Assembly: GCA_030824555.1 (NCBI GenBank)
Contig: JAVBXK010000067.1
Location: 1-60,921 of the forward strand
DNA from: a bacterium
GTDB taxonomy: Bacteria; Pseudomonadota; Gammaproteobacteria; Burkholderiales; Burkholderiaceae_C
Length of the DNA stretch: 60,921 bases
Direction: 5' to 3'
Positions within the stretch are counted from its first letter, which is position 1; each line of letters begins with the position of its first letter. Below are positions 8,625 to 17,706 of the stretch, in pieces. The notes below the pieces were generated by a model. That model did not search any database, was not told where the DNA came from, and worked only from the letters and a program-made list of their open reading frames with translations. A program made the position numbers and the translations under genes.

Positions 8625-9488
8625 TCAGTCAACACCGAATCCGTTCTTCATCAGCATCACGGCGGTGGCGGGCATTTCGTGCATGAGCCAGTGCCCTGAT
8701 CCACCGACGATGCACCGCTTTCTGGCGGCACCACCCAACAGGGATGCGTCTGCCATCTCGTGTGGCGTGGCGGTGACATCATGCTCGCCCCATATCTCCA
8801 AAACCGGCCCAGGGTACGCGCGCAGAGCGGGTGCCAGCGCCGCTGAACGGGAAAACGGCTTGCTGTGAAACCGGGTGTTGATGCAACTGCGCCATTGGAT
8901 TTCCATGGCCAGCCCGTCCACCGCGGACTCGGCGTGCAGCATCTGCGCCAGCAGGTTGTGCCGCATGCGTTCTGCCCAGCCAACGGGGTCACGATCAGGG
9001 TCCAGATCGCGCCAGGGCAGGGGAGCGACGGTTTGCTGACGGTGTCCACCATGCCCCGCTGGACCGATCAGAACCATGCGTTCGATCTGGTCGCGCTGTG
9101 TGGCCAACCGGGCGCTGACCAGCCCACCAAACGAAAACCCACCCAGAAGAATCGGTGTGTCGGCACCCAGCAGCGCGTCCAGGCTCTGCCGCAGTTGGAC
9201 GACGAGTTCGTCGAGCCGGCCCGTGGGTGTCAGCGTCGATTCACCGTAGCCCGGCATGTCGGGTATCCACAGGTTGAAGCGCGATGAGAGCTCAGGGATC
9301 ACCCGGGCCCAGTGCAGCCAGCTGCCGTGTCCACCGTGCAGAAGCACGAGCGGCTTGCCCTGTCCCACCCGGTGCCACACCATTTGCCGCCCCTGGATGG
9401 GCTGTGCAATGCGTTCGCAAGCAGAATCCAGCGCGGCGATCTGCTCGCAGGCGGTCGTCCGGAGATCAAACAAGGATGGGGTGGTCAC
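8625..9488 (-). CDS. Alpha/beta-hydrolase
   Basis: This 287-residue serine hydrolase of the alpha/beta fold starts at a GTG 7 bp after the CoA-transferase stop. The oxyanion segment HGGHGSWLHW (51-60), nucleophile elbow GFSFGG (Ser 119), acid DVTATP after GEH (Asp 237) and GSGHW (His 266) form a complete catalytic triad. No signal peptide is visible, so it should be cytoplasmic. The family includes C-C bond hydrolases, esterases and thioesterases, and the sequence does not distinguish among them. Its position between a family III CoA-transferase and an exporter suggests it acts on an ester, lactone or thioester in the same pathway. Confidence 0.88.
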   Translation of the reverse strand: MTTPSLFDLRTTACEQIAALDSACERIAQPIQGRQMVWHRVGQGKPLVLLHGGHGSWLHWARVIPELSSRFNLWIPDMPGYGESTLTPTGRLDELVVQLRQSLDALLGADTPILLGGFSFGGLVSARLATQRDQIERMVLIGPAGHGGHRQQTVAPLPWRDLDPDRDPVGWAERMRHNLLAQMLHAESAVDGLAMEIQWRSCINTRFHSKPFSRSAALAPALRAYPGPVLEIWGEHDVTATPHEMADASLLGGAARKRCIVGGSGHWLMHEMPATAVMLMKNGFGVD

Positions 9489-9495
9489 GGGCAGC

Positions 9496-10689
9496 TCAGG
9501 AGATCACACCCTGGGCACGCATCACTTCGATTTCCTGTGACCCGTAGCCCAGTTCCGACAGCAGGTCCAGGTTCTGGGCCCCCACCGGTTGCGGTGGTGT
9601 GGTGACGGCCACTGGGCTGCGTGACAACTGGAAGCCAGATACTGGGACCGTGAGCCCCACCAGCACACCGGCTTCGTCGGAAAATCGGTGCAAGACATGA
9701 CGGCCGCGTACATGCTCGTCTGCCAACATAGCCTCCAGACGCTGCACGCGAGAGACCGGCACGCGGTACTCACGCAGCAGCGACTCCCAATGCTGCACCG
9801 GTTGTGTGGCGAAGATCTGTTTGAGGGCCTGCGCCTCTTCTGCATGGCCCTTGATGCGGTCCCGGTTGTTGTCCTTGACGAGATCGGGGCGACCCAGCAC
9901 CTCCCACAACCGGCGCTGCTGCCGCAGGTTGGAAGCCGACACCATCAGCGGGGCATCGCTGGCCTGGTAACAACCGATGGTGGCGAACGGGTAGCGGTTG
10001 CCCTTCTGCTCGGGGTGTGAGCCGTTCCACAGATACCCGGTCACGTGCGAGCTGGCGAGGATCATCGCCACATCCGACATCGCCACTTCGACGAACTGGC
10101 CCAGGCCGTCGCGTTGGCTGCGTTGCAACAGCGCTGCCAGGATGGCCATGGCAGCGGTGGTCCCCGTGGCATAGTCCACCACCGGTGCGCCGCATTTCAC
10201 CGGTGCCGTGCCAGGCTCGCCGGTCATGGCCATCATGCCGGAGTATGCCTGCACGACACCGTCGTAGGCAGTGAGTTCACGTTTGGGCCCAGAGCTGCCA
10301 AACGCCGATATCGAGCAGTAAACCAACTTTGGGTTGAGCGCAGACAGATCGGCATAGCCCAAGCCCAATGCATCAAACGCGCCAGGGCGGTAGTTCTCGA
10401 TCAGGACATCGGCGGTCTGCGCCAACTGGCGCAACACCCGTCTTCCTGCTTCGGTCTTGAGGTTCAGCGCCAACGACTTCTTGTTCGAGGCCTGAGACAG
10501 AAAAGCCGTGCCCATGCCGGTGTCGTTGAGGTCGGCATCGGACCCTTGGTACCGGGCCTGGTCGGGCTCTTCGGGCGACTCTATTTTGATGACCTCGGCA
10601 CCCATCACCGCGAGCTGGTAGCCCGCGAACGGGCCTGCCAGTACATGGGTCAGGTCCAGCACACGGACACCTTTGAGAACAGAAGTCAT
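9496..10689 (-). CDS. CaiB/BaiF (family III) CoA-transferase
   Basis: This enzyme moves CoA between carboxylic acids, typically activating an imported acid with succinyl-CoA or another acyl-CoA as donor. The protein begins TSVLKGVRVLDLTHVLAGPF, the standard family III opening. It carries the catalytic Asp in PVVDYATGTTAAMAI (Asp 172 from the ATG used; a GTG two codons upstream is possible). Its length of 397 residues is normal. It begins 10 bp after the Bug receptor stop, so receptor and CoA-transferase are almost certainly co-expressed, which suggests that the imported acid is its substrate. Confidence 0.92.
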   Translation of the reverse strand: MTSVLKGVRVLDLTHVLAGPFAGYQLAVMGAEVIKIESPEEPDQARYQGSDADLNDTGMGTAFLSQASNKKSLALNLKTEAGRRVLRQLAQTADVLIENYRPGAFDALGLGYADLSALNPKLVYCSISAFGSSGPKRELTAYDGVVQAYSGMMAMTGEPGTAPVKCGAPVVDYATGTTAAMAILAALLQRSQRDGLGQFVEVAMSDVAMILASSHVTGYLWNGSHPEQKGNRYPFATIGCYQASDAPLMVSASNLRQQRRLWEVLGRPDLVKDNNRDRIKGHAEEAQALKQIFATQPVQHWESLLREYRVPVSRVQRLEAMLADEHVRGRHVLHRFSDEAGVLVGLTVPVSGFQLSRSPVAVTTPPQPVGAQNLDLLSELGYGSQEIEVMRAQGVIS

Positions 10690-10699
10690 GATCACGCGC

Positions 10700-11686
10700 T
10701 CACTTGCTGATCACGTCGGCTTTGACGAGCTTGGACCATCGCACGATTTCGGCACGCACAAAGGCATCGAACTCGCCCGGGGTGCCGGTCTGCACCACCA
10801 TGCCCTCGCTCACCACCTTGGACTTGAAGACCGCGCTGTTGGCTGCCTTGCGCGTGGCTGCGTTCAGCTTGTCGATCACGGCCTGGGGGGTGCCCGCTGG
10901 CGCATAAAAACCATACCAACCCTCTGTCACATAGCCTGGTACGCCTGCCTCTGCCACGGTAGGCACGTTGGGGTACGCGCCGGAACGCTCTGCCGATGTG
11001 ACGGCCAAAGCCCGCAACTTTCCACTGTCAATGAACCCGCCCACCGAGCCGGAAGTCGCAAAAATGATGTCAGTCTGTCCGCCAAGCAAATCGGTCAGCG
11101 CTGGGCCAGAGCCTTTGTAGGCAATGTGCTTGATCTCGACCTTGGCCATATCGGCAAACAGCGCGCCAGCCAGGTGCGAGGACGTGCCATTGCCGGGCGA
11201 GGCGTATGTCAGCTTGTCCGGGCTGGCCTTTGCGGCGGCGATGATGTCCTTGAGCGACTTGTACGGGCTGTCAGCGCGCACCACCAGCACGTTGGGGGAC
11301 CGCACGATCATGGACACCGGGGCAAAGTCTTTCTCGGTCGAGTAGGGCATTTTCGCCATCAGGCTGGGGTTGACCGCGTGCGCGATCGACGACACCACCA
11401 GCGTGTAGCCATCGGGTGCGCTCTTGGCCACCATGTCAGTGCCGATGAGGGTGCCCGCACCAGGCTTGTTTTCCACCATGACCGTCTGCCCCAGGTCCTT
11501 GGACATCTCGACAGCCAGCGTGCGCGCGATCAGGTCCGTGCCACCACCTGGGGCGAACGGGACCACCAGCTTGATGGGTTTGTCGGGGAACGCATGGGCA
11601 TTGGACAGGCCCACGAGCAAGGTGACGGTGAACCCCGCCGCGATTTGGGCGCAGGTCCTGAGAACCCAGGGGAAGGTGTGTTGCAT
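10700..11686 (-). CDS. Tripartite tricarboxylate transporter substrate-binding protein (Bug/TctC family) A
   Basis: This is a periplasmic receptor of about 328 residues that binds a carboxylate. The start at 11686 is set by a GGAGAC ribosome site and yields a clean signal peptide ending SNAHA. The mature protein opens FPDKPIKLVVPFAPGGGTD, the Bug signature, and contains the second conserved loop (YKGSGPALTDLLGGQTD). No TctA or TctB membrane component is present anywhere in the window, so it would have to use membrane components encoded elsewhere or act as a sensor. It leads the leftward block CoA-transferase, hydrolase, MFS, and has an IclR-type dyad about 110 bp upstream. Confidence 0.93.
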   Translation of the reverse strand: MQHTFPWVLRTCAQIAAGFTVTLLVGLSNAHAFPDKPIKLVVPFAPGGGTDLIARTLAVEMSKDLGQTVMVENKPGAGTLIGTDMVAKSAPDGYTLVVSSIAHAVNPSLMAKMPYSTEKDFAPVSMIVRSPNVLVVRADSPYKSLKDIIAAAKASPDKLTYASPGNGTSSHLAGALFADMAKVEIKHIAYKGSGPALTDLLGGQTDIIFATSGSVGGFIDSGKLRALAVTSAERSGAYPNVPTVAEAGVPGYVTEGWYGFYAPAGTPQAVIDKLNAATRKAANSAVFKSKVVSEGMVVQTGTPGEFDAFVRAEIVRWSKLVKADVISK

Positions 11687-11791
11687 GAATGTCTCCGGTT
11701 GTTGTGAAAGGCGATGCGTTTGAAGCCCGCTGGACGCGGGCCGCAGGCGCTGTGTGCACTCTATGTCGCAAGCGGTATCGGCACACCTCTC

Positions 11792-11812
11792 CAGTTCCAC
11801 TCGGTGGAATTG
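11792..11812. promoter_or_regulatory. IclR-type operator, site 1
   Basis: The dyad TTCCAC-TCG-GTGGAA (11795-11809) extends to a 21-bp near-perfect palindrome beginning CA and ending TG. It lies 109 bp upstream of Bug receptor A. The same 15-bp architecture occurs at 27296 (113 bp upstream of Bug receptor C) and at 28645 (between porin and iclR). The spacer from 11687 to 11898 holds no recognisable gene. Confidence 0.65.
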
Positions 11813-11898
11813 AACTGGCCCACTGTATGGGGTTCTCCCGAGGACACCCATCCTGACCACCCCACCGACAGCAACATGCCCTGCTTCAGTGAACCGGA

Positions 11899-13998
11899 TC
11901 AGGTGCTTGTGCGCACCATCAGGGCATCGACCGCCAGCACGCCTTCACCTTCGGCCATCACCAGCATGGGGTTCACCTCGGCTTCCAGAACCTGCAGTGC
12001 CGGGCGTACAGCCAGTTGCGACAGCGCCGAGATGGCTTGCGCCAGTGCGGCCAGGTCACCTTTGGGTCGCCCCCGAAGGCCGCTCAGGGTTTGCAGTGCA
12101 CGGACCTCATGGATCATGTCCCACGCGGTGTCCGTGTTGACGGGTGCCAGCCGGATGCTGCGGTCGCGCACGACCTCGGCCCAGATGCCGCCCGCCGCCA
12201 GCATGACGATGGGGCCCGCGTCCGCATCGATGCGGTAACCCACCAGCACTTCGGCCAGTCCTCTGCACATGGGCTGCAGCAGCACCTCGTCACATTGCAC
12301 ATTTGGTGCACGTTCCACCAGTCGCGTACGCAAGGTCGAAAACGCCTCTGACAATGCTTCGGGCGAGTTCACGCCCAGCACCACGCCACCCACTTCGGTC
12401 TTGTGGGGAATCTGAGCTGAGCACAGCTTGGCCACCACGGGGTAAGGGAACGGCAGCGCGGGCACCGGACCGCTCAACGCAGCGGTGAGCACAGGTGCAT
12501 GAGGCACGTTCAGCGTGTCGAGCACGGCATGGGCCTGTGCCTCACTGATGAAATTGCCTGTCGATTTACCCCGCTTGCTGAGGGCTGGGGTGCCGGGTGC
12601 GCGTCGGGCCAGTACCGCAGCCACCACGTCGGCGCAGCCTTCCGGTGTGCGAAAACACGGTACGCCTGCCTGTGTGAGCTGGGCCAGCGCCAGCGGTGCA
12701 TCCGGCACCAGCATGGCCAGTAGCGGCTTGCTGTGGTTGGCGCTGTCCATGATGGGTTTGACCGCGAGTTCGGGCTGGAAGCGCGCGGACGACCCCACCA
12801 CGGCGATCACCATGTCAAATTCAGGCGCATCGAGCAGGATGCTCAAAGCCTGTTTCATCACCTCGTAGCGTGTGCCGGCCAGGGTGAGGTCCAGCACCCG
12901 CCCGGCGCTGCCAGGGATGCCTGCAGCTTTGAGGCGCGCCATTGTGGTTTCGGAGGGCCGTTGCACCTCTACACCGCGCACGCACAGCTGATCGACCACC
13001 ATCGCAGCACCACCGCCGGTGGTGGTGACCACACCTACCCGGCGGCCCGGCTTCGCCTGGGCCGAGGGCAGCGGCATTCGCTGGGCAAGCGGAAACGCCT
13101 CCAGCAGCGACTCCAGCATGTCCACCCGGGCGATGCCCAGGTCCTTCAGGAAGGCATCGGCGATGTCGTCCTCGCCGGCCAGTGCGCCAGTGTGGGTGGT
13201 GGCCATTTCTGCGGCAGCTTCCGAGCGCCCCAGCTTGTAGGCGATCACGGGTTTGCCACGCGCGGCAGCTTCACGGGCAAACCGCTGCAAAGCATCCCCG
13301 TGGTGCAGACTTTCCAGGAACAGCAGATAACCCTCGATGCCTGGGTCGTCCAGTGTGGCCATGCAAATCTCGCCGACGTTCAGGTCCACCTCGCTGCCTA
13401 CCGACACCAGCCCGGCGAAGCCCACGCCGCGTGCCTTGCCGCGCGAGACCAGCGCACCGATCATGCTGCCGCTGTGCGAAGCGACAAACACCTTGCCGAC
13501 CGGCAGGTCGGGCTCGGCAAATGCCGCATTGGCGGTCAGCACCAGCCCCGTGCGCGGGTTCACCACACCCAGACTGCTGGGGCCCAGGATGCGGATGCCG
13601 GTTTCTCTGGCCAAGTCGCGCAGCGCGGCTTCGCGTTCAATGCCTTCTGGGCCGGACTCCGAAAACCCGCTGGCCAGAACGGACACCAGCTTGACTCCCT
13701 TCGCAGCGCAGGCCCGGACCGCATCGAGCACCGTATCGGTCGGGGTCAATACGAACACGTGGTCTGGTACCTCGGGCAGGCTGCTCAGGCTCGGCCAGGC
13801 TTTGAGGCCTTGAACCTCCTCGCGTTTGGGGTTGATGGGGTAGATGCGTCCGGCATAGCCCGAGCGCTGCAGGAATTGCACCGGGCGCCCGCCCATCTTT
13901 GTGGGGTCATCCGACGCGCCATACAGGGCAATGCTTTGAGGGTGTATCAGTGCTTGCGCCAGCGCAGGCCCACTCATTTCGATGTGTTGTACGGTCAT
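11899..13998 (-). CDS. NDP-forming acyl-CoA ligase (acetate-CoA ligase family, fused subunits) A
   Basis: This enzyme belongs to the family that couples acid + CoA + ATP to acyl-CoA + ADP + phosphate through a phosphohistidine. Domains in order are a CoA-binding Rossmann domain (about 10-135, IALYGASDDPTKMGGRPV), two flavodoxin-like succinyl-CoA-ligase domains (about 150-460) with the THTGALAGEDD segment that holds the phosphorylated His, and a C-terminal ATP-grasp_5 domain (about 475-699). The length of 699 residues matches the fused alpha-beta form. Its ATG overlaps the Bug receptor B stop as ATGA. A paralogue lies at 23288-25396. Known relatives activate feruloyl, pimeloyl and other acids, so the substrate here is open. 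Confidence 0.9.
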   Translation of the reverse strand: MTVQHIEMSGPALAQALIHPQSIALYGASDDPTKMGGRPVQFLQRSGYAGRIYPINPKREEVQGLKAWPSLSSLPEVPDHVFVLTPTDTVLDAVRACAAKGVKLVSVLASGFSESGPEGIEREAALRDLARETGIRILGPSSLGVVNPRTGLVLTANAAFAEPDLPVGKVFVASHSGSMIGALVSRGKARGVGFAGLVSVGSEVDLNVGEICMATLDDPGIEGYLLFLESLHHGDALQRFAREAAARGKPVIAYKLGRSEAAAEMATTHTGALAGEDDIADAFLKDLGIARVDMLESLLEAFPLAQRMPLPSAQAKPGRRVGVVTTTGGGAAMVVDQLCVRGVEVQRPSETTMARLKAAGIPGSAGRVLDLTLAGTRYEVMKQALSILLDAPEFDMVIAVVGSSARFQPELAVKPIMDSANHSKPLLAMLVPDAPLALAQLTQAGVPCFRTPEGCADVVAAVLARRAPGTPALSKRGKSTGNFISEAQAHAVLDTLNVPHAPVLTAALSGPVPALPFPYPVVAKLCSAQIPHKTEVGGVVLGVNSPEALSEAFSTLRTRLVERAPNVQCDEVLLQPMCRGLAEVLVGYRIDADAGPIVMLAAGGIWAEVVRDRSIRLAPVNTDTAWDMIHEVRALQTLSGLRGRPKGDLAALAQAISALSQLAVRPALQVLEAEVNPMLVMAEGEGVLAVDALMVRTST

Positions 13999-14969
13999 TG
14001 CATCTCAATCTTGATGTGCTTGAACTGCGTCGCCCACTCGCCGACCTCCTGTTGGATGTCGGCCTTGAACTCCTCAGGGCTGTTGGCGATGACCAGCGCC
14101 CCCTGAGACTCCAGCTTGTCCTTGATTTCGGGCATGTGCATGGCTGCGACCGCTGCCTCGTGCAGCTTCTTGATGATGGCGGGCGGTGTGCCAGCGGGTG
14201 CCAGCAGCCCGTTCCATGAGTCGGACACCATGCCCGGCAGGCCCACTTCGGCGAAGGTTGGGACCTTGGGCAGACCCGCGAGGCGTTTGGGTGCCGCAAC
14301 GGCCAAGGGTTTGATCTTGCCCGCCTGCAGATGGGGCATGGCGCTGGTGGCGGTCATGAACGCCATGTCGAGGTGACCGGCAATCAAATCGTTCAACGCA
14401 GCACTCGCACCCTTGAAGGGCACGTGCAAGAGCTGGATGCCCGTCAGGCGTTGCAGCAGCTCACCGGCCATGTGCTGTGATCCGCCCAGACCCGTTGATC
14501 CGTAGCTGAGTTTGCCGCCGTTCTTTTTGGCCAGCTCGATCAACTCTCCCACCGAGTTCACACCCAATTCGGCGCGCACCGCGAGCACGCCCGGGGCCGA
14601 CGACAGCTTGGAGATGGGGGTAAAGTTCTTTTCAACGTTGAACTTCTGGTTCTTGTACACGAAGCTGTTCATCGTGATCGGTGCAGCGGCCACCAGCAGG
14701 GTATAGCCATCCGCAGGTGCCGCAGCAACGGCTTCTGATGCAATGTTTGACCCCACGCCCGCGCGGTTTTCCACGATGAAGGGCTGTCCCAGCTTCAACT
14801 GCAACTTGGCTGCCACCAGCCGGGCCACGGTATCGGTGGGGCCACCGGGCGAATAGCCCACGATGATGCGAACGGGCTTGTTCGGGTAGGTGGGGTCGGC
14901 GTATACGGGCGCGGTCAGGCCGACCGTGAGTGATGCGATGGCAGCGATGGCAATGTGGCGACGTTGCAT
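13995..14969 (-). CDS. Tripartite tricarboxylate transporter substrate-binding protein (Bug/TctC family) B
   Basis: This 324-residue periplasmic carboxylate receptor has a signal peptide ending PVYA and the Bug opening YPNKPVRIIVGYSPGGPTD. The second loop (FKGASAALNDLIAGHLD) and the conserved SWNGLLAPAGTP segment are present. The start follows an AGGAGAC ribosome site. It lies between an acyl-CoA dehydrogenase gene (upstream, 46 bp gap) and an acyl-CoA ligase (4-bp overlap), so uptake, activation and oxidation are encoded side by side. It has no TctAB partner here. Confidence 0.93.
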   Translation of the reverse strand: MQRRHIAIAAIASLTVGLTAPVYADPTYPNKPVRIIVGYSPGGPTDTVARLVAAKLQLKLGQPFIVENRAGVGSNIASEAVAAAPADGYTLLVAAAPITMNSFVYKNQKFNVEKNFTPISKLSSAPGVLAVRAELGVNSVGELIELAKKNGGKLSYGSTGLGGSQHMAGELLQRLTGIQLLHVPFKGASAALNDLIAGHLDMAFMTATSAMPHLQAGKIKPLAVAAPKRLAGLPKVPTFAEVGLPGMVSDSWNGLLAPAGTPPAIIKKLHEAAVAAMHMPEIKDKLESQGALVIANSPEEFKADIQQEVGEWATQFKHIKIEMQ

Positions 14970-15015
14970 GGATTTGTCTCCTGTTGGAATGGGTTGGGAA
15001 CGCGGAACGTGGTGC

Positions 15016-16170
15016 CTAGGTCTTGGGGGGCCGTTGCGAGAAAGTCCTGTCAAAAATGCCTTCGGCGATGCGGTTCTTCAGCATTTCGATGGAGCCGCCC
15101 GCGATCATCCAGCCACGTGTGCGGCGCACGCAGTACTCCACCAGCGACTCCTGGCTGAAGCCCATGCCGCCCATGACCTGCATGGCCTCGTTCGCCACCT
15201 CCCAGCCCGCCAGGTTGCACGCGAGCTTGGCCATGGCGGTGCTCTGGGCCGAAGGCAGGCCGTGTTCACCCTCGAGCGCGGCGCGGTACAGCAGCAACTG
15301 GGCTTGTTCCAGCTTCATGGCCATGTCAACGAACTTCCACTGCAGGCCCTGGAATTCGCACAGTTCGCGGCCAAACTGCTTGCGGGTCTGGGCATATTCG
15401 CGCGCCACGTTGAAGGCGTGGCGCCCCAGTGCCAGTGCCCGCGAGGCGTTGCCCAGGCGCTCCACGTTGAAGCCGGCAATCTGGCGCTTGAAGCCGCCCT
15501 CTCCCAGCAGCAGGTTGGCCTTGGGCACCCGGCAGTTGTCGAAGTAGAGCTGCGACCACTTCTCGCCGTTCATGAAGCTCGATGGCTGACCAATTTCAAA
15601 ACCTGGTGTGCCACGTTCGACCAGGATGGAGCCGATACCCCCTACGCCAGGGCCGAAGCGCACATAGATCAGGAACAACTCGGCATCGGGGCTGTGGGTG
15701 GAAAACACCTTGCTGCCGTTGATCACGTAGTGGTCGCCATCCAGCCGGGCCGAGGTCTTGAGGTCGGTGGCGGCCGATCCGGCGTCGGGCTCGGTCATGC
15801 CGAGTGAGATCAGCTTGCGACCGCCCAGCAGATCCGGGAGGAAACGGGCTTTTTGCTCTGCAGAGGCATATTCGACAAAGGTGCGAATCGGCCCGAAATT
15901 GCCAGCCTGCACGATGTCCGCACTCTTGGGGCAGACCAATGCCACCTGCTGGATTGCGAGCACCGCGTGCATCAGCGTGCCGCCCTGGCCGCCGTCTTCC
16001 TCCGGGAAGGCGATGCCCAGCAGGCCTTGTTGTGCAAGCAATGCCGCAGTGTCCCAAGGGTATTCAGTTGCATGGGCGCGTGCCAGGGCACCGTCGCCAA
16101 GTTGCGCCTTGGCAAACCGGGCCACGCTGTCGGCAAAGGCCTGGTGTTCTTCACTGAGTTCAAAGTTCAT
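15016..16170 (-). CDS. Acyl-CoA dehydrogenase
   Basis: This FAD-dependent enzyme introduces a 2,3 double bond into an acyl-CoA and passes electrons to ETF. The start MNFELSEEHQAFADSV gives 384 residues, the standard family length, rather than the longer open frame to 16263. The N-terminal helical domain, the middle beta domain with the signature LGMTEPDAGSAATDL and the C-terminal helical domain with MQVMGGMGFSQESLVEYCVR are all present. It is the first gene of a leftward block (dehydrogenase, Bug receptor B, acyl-CoA ligase A) and is divergent from an MmgE/PrpD gene. The chain length or ring preference cannot be read from sequence. Confidence 0.92.
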   Translation of the reverse strand: MNFELSEEHQAFADSVARFAKAQLGDGALARAHATEYPWDTAALLAQQGLLGIAFPEEDGGQGGTLMHAVLAIQQVALVCPKSADIVQAGNFGPIRTFVEYASAEQKARFLPDLLGGRKLISLGMTEPDAGSAATDLKTSARLDGDHYVINGSKVFSTHSPDAELFLIYVRFGPGVGGIGSILVERGTPGFEIGQPSSFMNGEKWSQLYFDNCRVPKANLLLGEGGFKRQIAGFNVERLGNASRALALGRHAFNVAREYAQTRKQFGRELCEFQGLQWKFVDMAMKLEQAQLLLYRAALEGEHGLPSAQSTAMAKLACNLAGWEVANEAMQVMGGMGFSQESLVEYCVRRTRGWMIAGGSIEMLKNRIAEGIFDRTFSQRPPKT

Positions 16171-16367
16171 ATCGATTCCGCGTGTGGTTGAGGACAGCAA
16201 TGTGCGCCAGGCATGGCCCATCAAGCACTTCGTGTTTAGCCGGGAGGAATGACAAAAAATCATGTCTGAATCCCAAATGGGAAGCGGTCACCGGAGGGCA
16301 TTTCCCTGAACATGCGGGCTGTCGGTTGGCGCGCATGCGCCGCCTCACCCCAGAAAAGGAATCGAAC
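16171..16367. promoter_or_regulatory. Divergent control region with two palindromes
   Basis: This 197-bp spacer separates the acyl-CoA dehydrogenase (leftward) from MmgE/PrpD gene 1 (rightward). It contains the dyad TCCCA-AA-TGGGA (16271-16282) and the palindrome GGCGC-GCAT-GCGCC (16328-16341), the latter about 27 bp before the MmgE/PrpD start. Neither matches the IclR-type dyad found elsewhere in the island. They are candidate sites for the LysR regulator encoded at 17707-18600, but nothing in the sequence proves the link. Confidence 0.4.
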
Positions 16368-17699
16368 ATGACCGTGGCTCAGAAACTGGCAACTTATGGC
16401 GCGACACTGCACAACGCGGCGCTGCCCGCAGATGTGATCCATCACGCCAAGCGCGCGGTGGTGGACTGGTACGCTGCCCTGATTCCGGGCGCCATCGAAG
16501 CCCCAGCACGGATGCTGGAGCAGGCCCTGGCAGATGATCTGGACCGCGGCCCCAGCCGCCTGGCCCTGGGGCGCTCGGCCACACCGCGCACGGCAGCGCT
16601 GATCAACGGAACCGCTGCACACACAGTTGAAGTCGATGACATTTACCGCCATGCGATCTACCACCCCGGTGCGCCCACCATCGCTGCGGCCCTGGCGCAG
16701 GCACAGGCCCTCGATGTATCGGGCCTGGCCTTCCTGAAGGGCGTGGTGGCGGGCTACGAAATCTCAACGCGAATCGGTGCGAGCATGGGGCGCGCGCACT
16801 ACCGCTTCTGGCACAACACAGGCACGGTTGGCACCTTTGGCGCGGCGGCTGCGGCGGCCACACTGCTGCAGCTGGACGCAACCCGCTACGCCCATGCCCT
16901 GTGCACCAGTGCCACCATGGCATCGGGCCTGCAGCAGGCCTTTCGCATGGACTCCATGTCCAAACCGCTGCATGCGGGGCACGCGGCCGAAGCCGGCCTG
17001 CTGGCTGCTGCGGCAGCAGCAGCTGGGTTCACCGGCTCACTGGACGTGATCGACGGCGACGCTGGGCTGGGCGTGGCCATGAGCAACGGTCCCGACTGGG
17101 TCAACACCGTGACCACGCTGGGCCGGGACTTTCATATCACCGACATGACTTTCAAGAACCATGCGTGCTGCGGCCACACCTTTGCGCCCATTGACGGTGC
17201 ACAGACGCTGCAGGCTCAGATGGGCATCGCCGCCGAAGACATTGAATGTATCCACATCGGCACCTATGCCCCCGCGCTGGACGTGGCTGGCAATTTCGAT
17301 CCGAAGACCGCGCCAGAGGCTCGCTTCAGCGTACCGTATGTGGTGGCCACCGCGCTGTTGTACGGCAGTGTTCGGCTGACCGCATTCACCGAAGAGCGGC
17401 TGCGCGACCCGCGCATCCGGGGTTTGATGGCGCGCATCGTGTTGACTGTTGACCCTGCACTCGATGCAGCTTTTCCGGGGCAACGTGCCGCGCGCGTGCG
17501 CATCGTGGCGCGCGACGGTCGCCAAGGCGAATTCCTGCAGCCGACGCGCAAGGGCGACCCCGATTCACCGTTGTCGGACGAAGACCTCAACGCCAAGTTT
17601 CTGGAGCTTGCCCGGCCGGTGCTGGGGGATGGGGCGGCCGACCAGCTGCTCCAGCGCATCTGGCAGCTGGAGACCATGCCCAGCGTGCGCTCAATGTGA
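16368..17699 (+). CDS. MmgE/PrpD family protein 1
   Basis: This 443-residue protein belongs to the family of 2-methylcitrate dehydratase, cis-aconitate decarboxylase and iminodisuccinate epimerase, which act on di- and tricarboxylates. The start is set by AAAAGGA eight bases before the ATG. Conserved segments include TAAHTVEVDDIYR, HNTGTVGTFGAAAAAA, KPLHAGHAAEAGLLAA and KNHACCGHTFAPIDGA, all in the usual order. It is transcribed away from the acyl-CoA dehydrogenase and ends 7 bp before the convergent LysR gene. A paralogue with the same motifs is at 19895-21220. The island contains no citrate-synthase-like prpC or prpB, so the canonical methylcitrate role is unlikely. Confidence 0.9.
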   Translation: MTVAQKLATYGATLHNAALPADVIHHAKRAVVDWYAALIPGAIEAPARMLEQALADDLDRGPSRLALGRSATPRTAALINGTAAHTVEVDDIYRHAIYHPGAPTIAAALAQAQALDVSGLAFLKGVVAGYEISTRIGASMGRAHYRFWHNTGTVGTFGAAAAAATLLQLDATRYAHALCTSATMASGLQQAFRMDSMSKPLHAGHAAEAGLLAAAAAAAGFTGSLDVIDGDAGLGVAMSNGPDWVNTVTTLGRDFHITDMTFKNHACCGHTFAPIDGAQTLQAQMGIAAEDIECIHIGTYAPALDVAGNFDPKTAPEARFSVPYVVATALLYGSVRLTAFTEERLRDPRIRGLMARIVLTVDPALDAAFPGQRAARVRIVARDGRQGEFLQPTRKGDPDSPLSDEDLNAKFLELARPVLGDGAADQLLQRIWQLETMPSVRSM

Positions 17700-17706
17700 C
17701 CGGTGC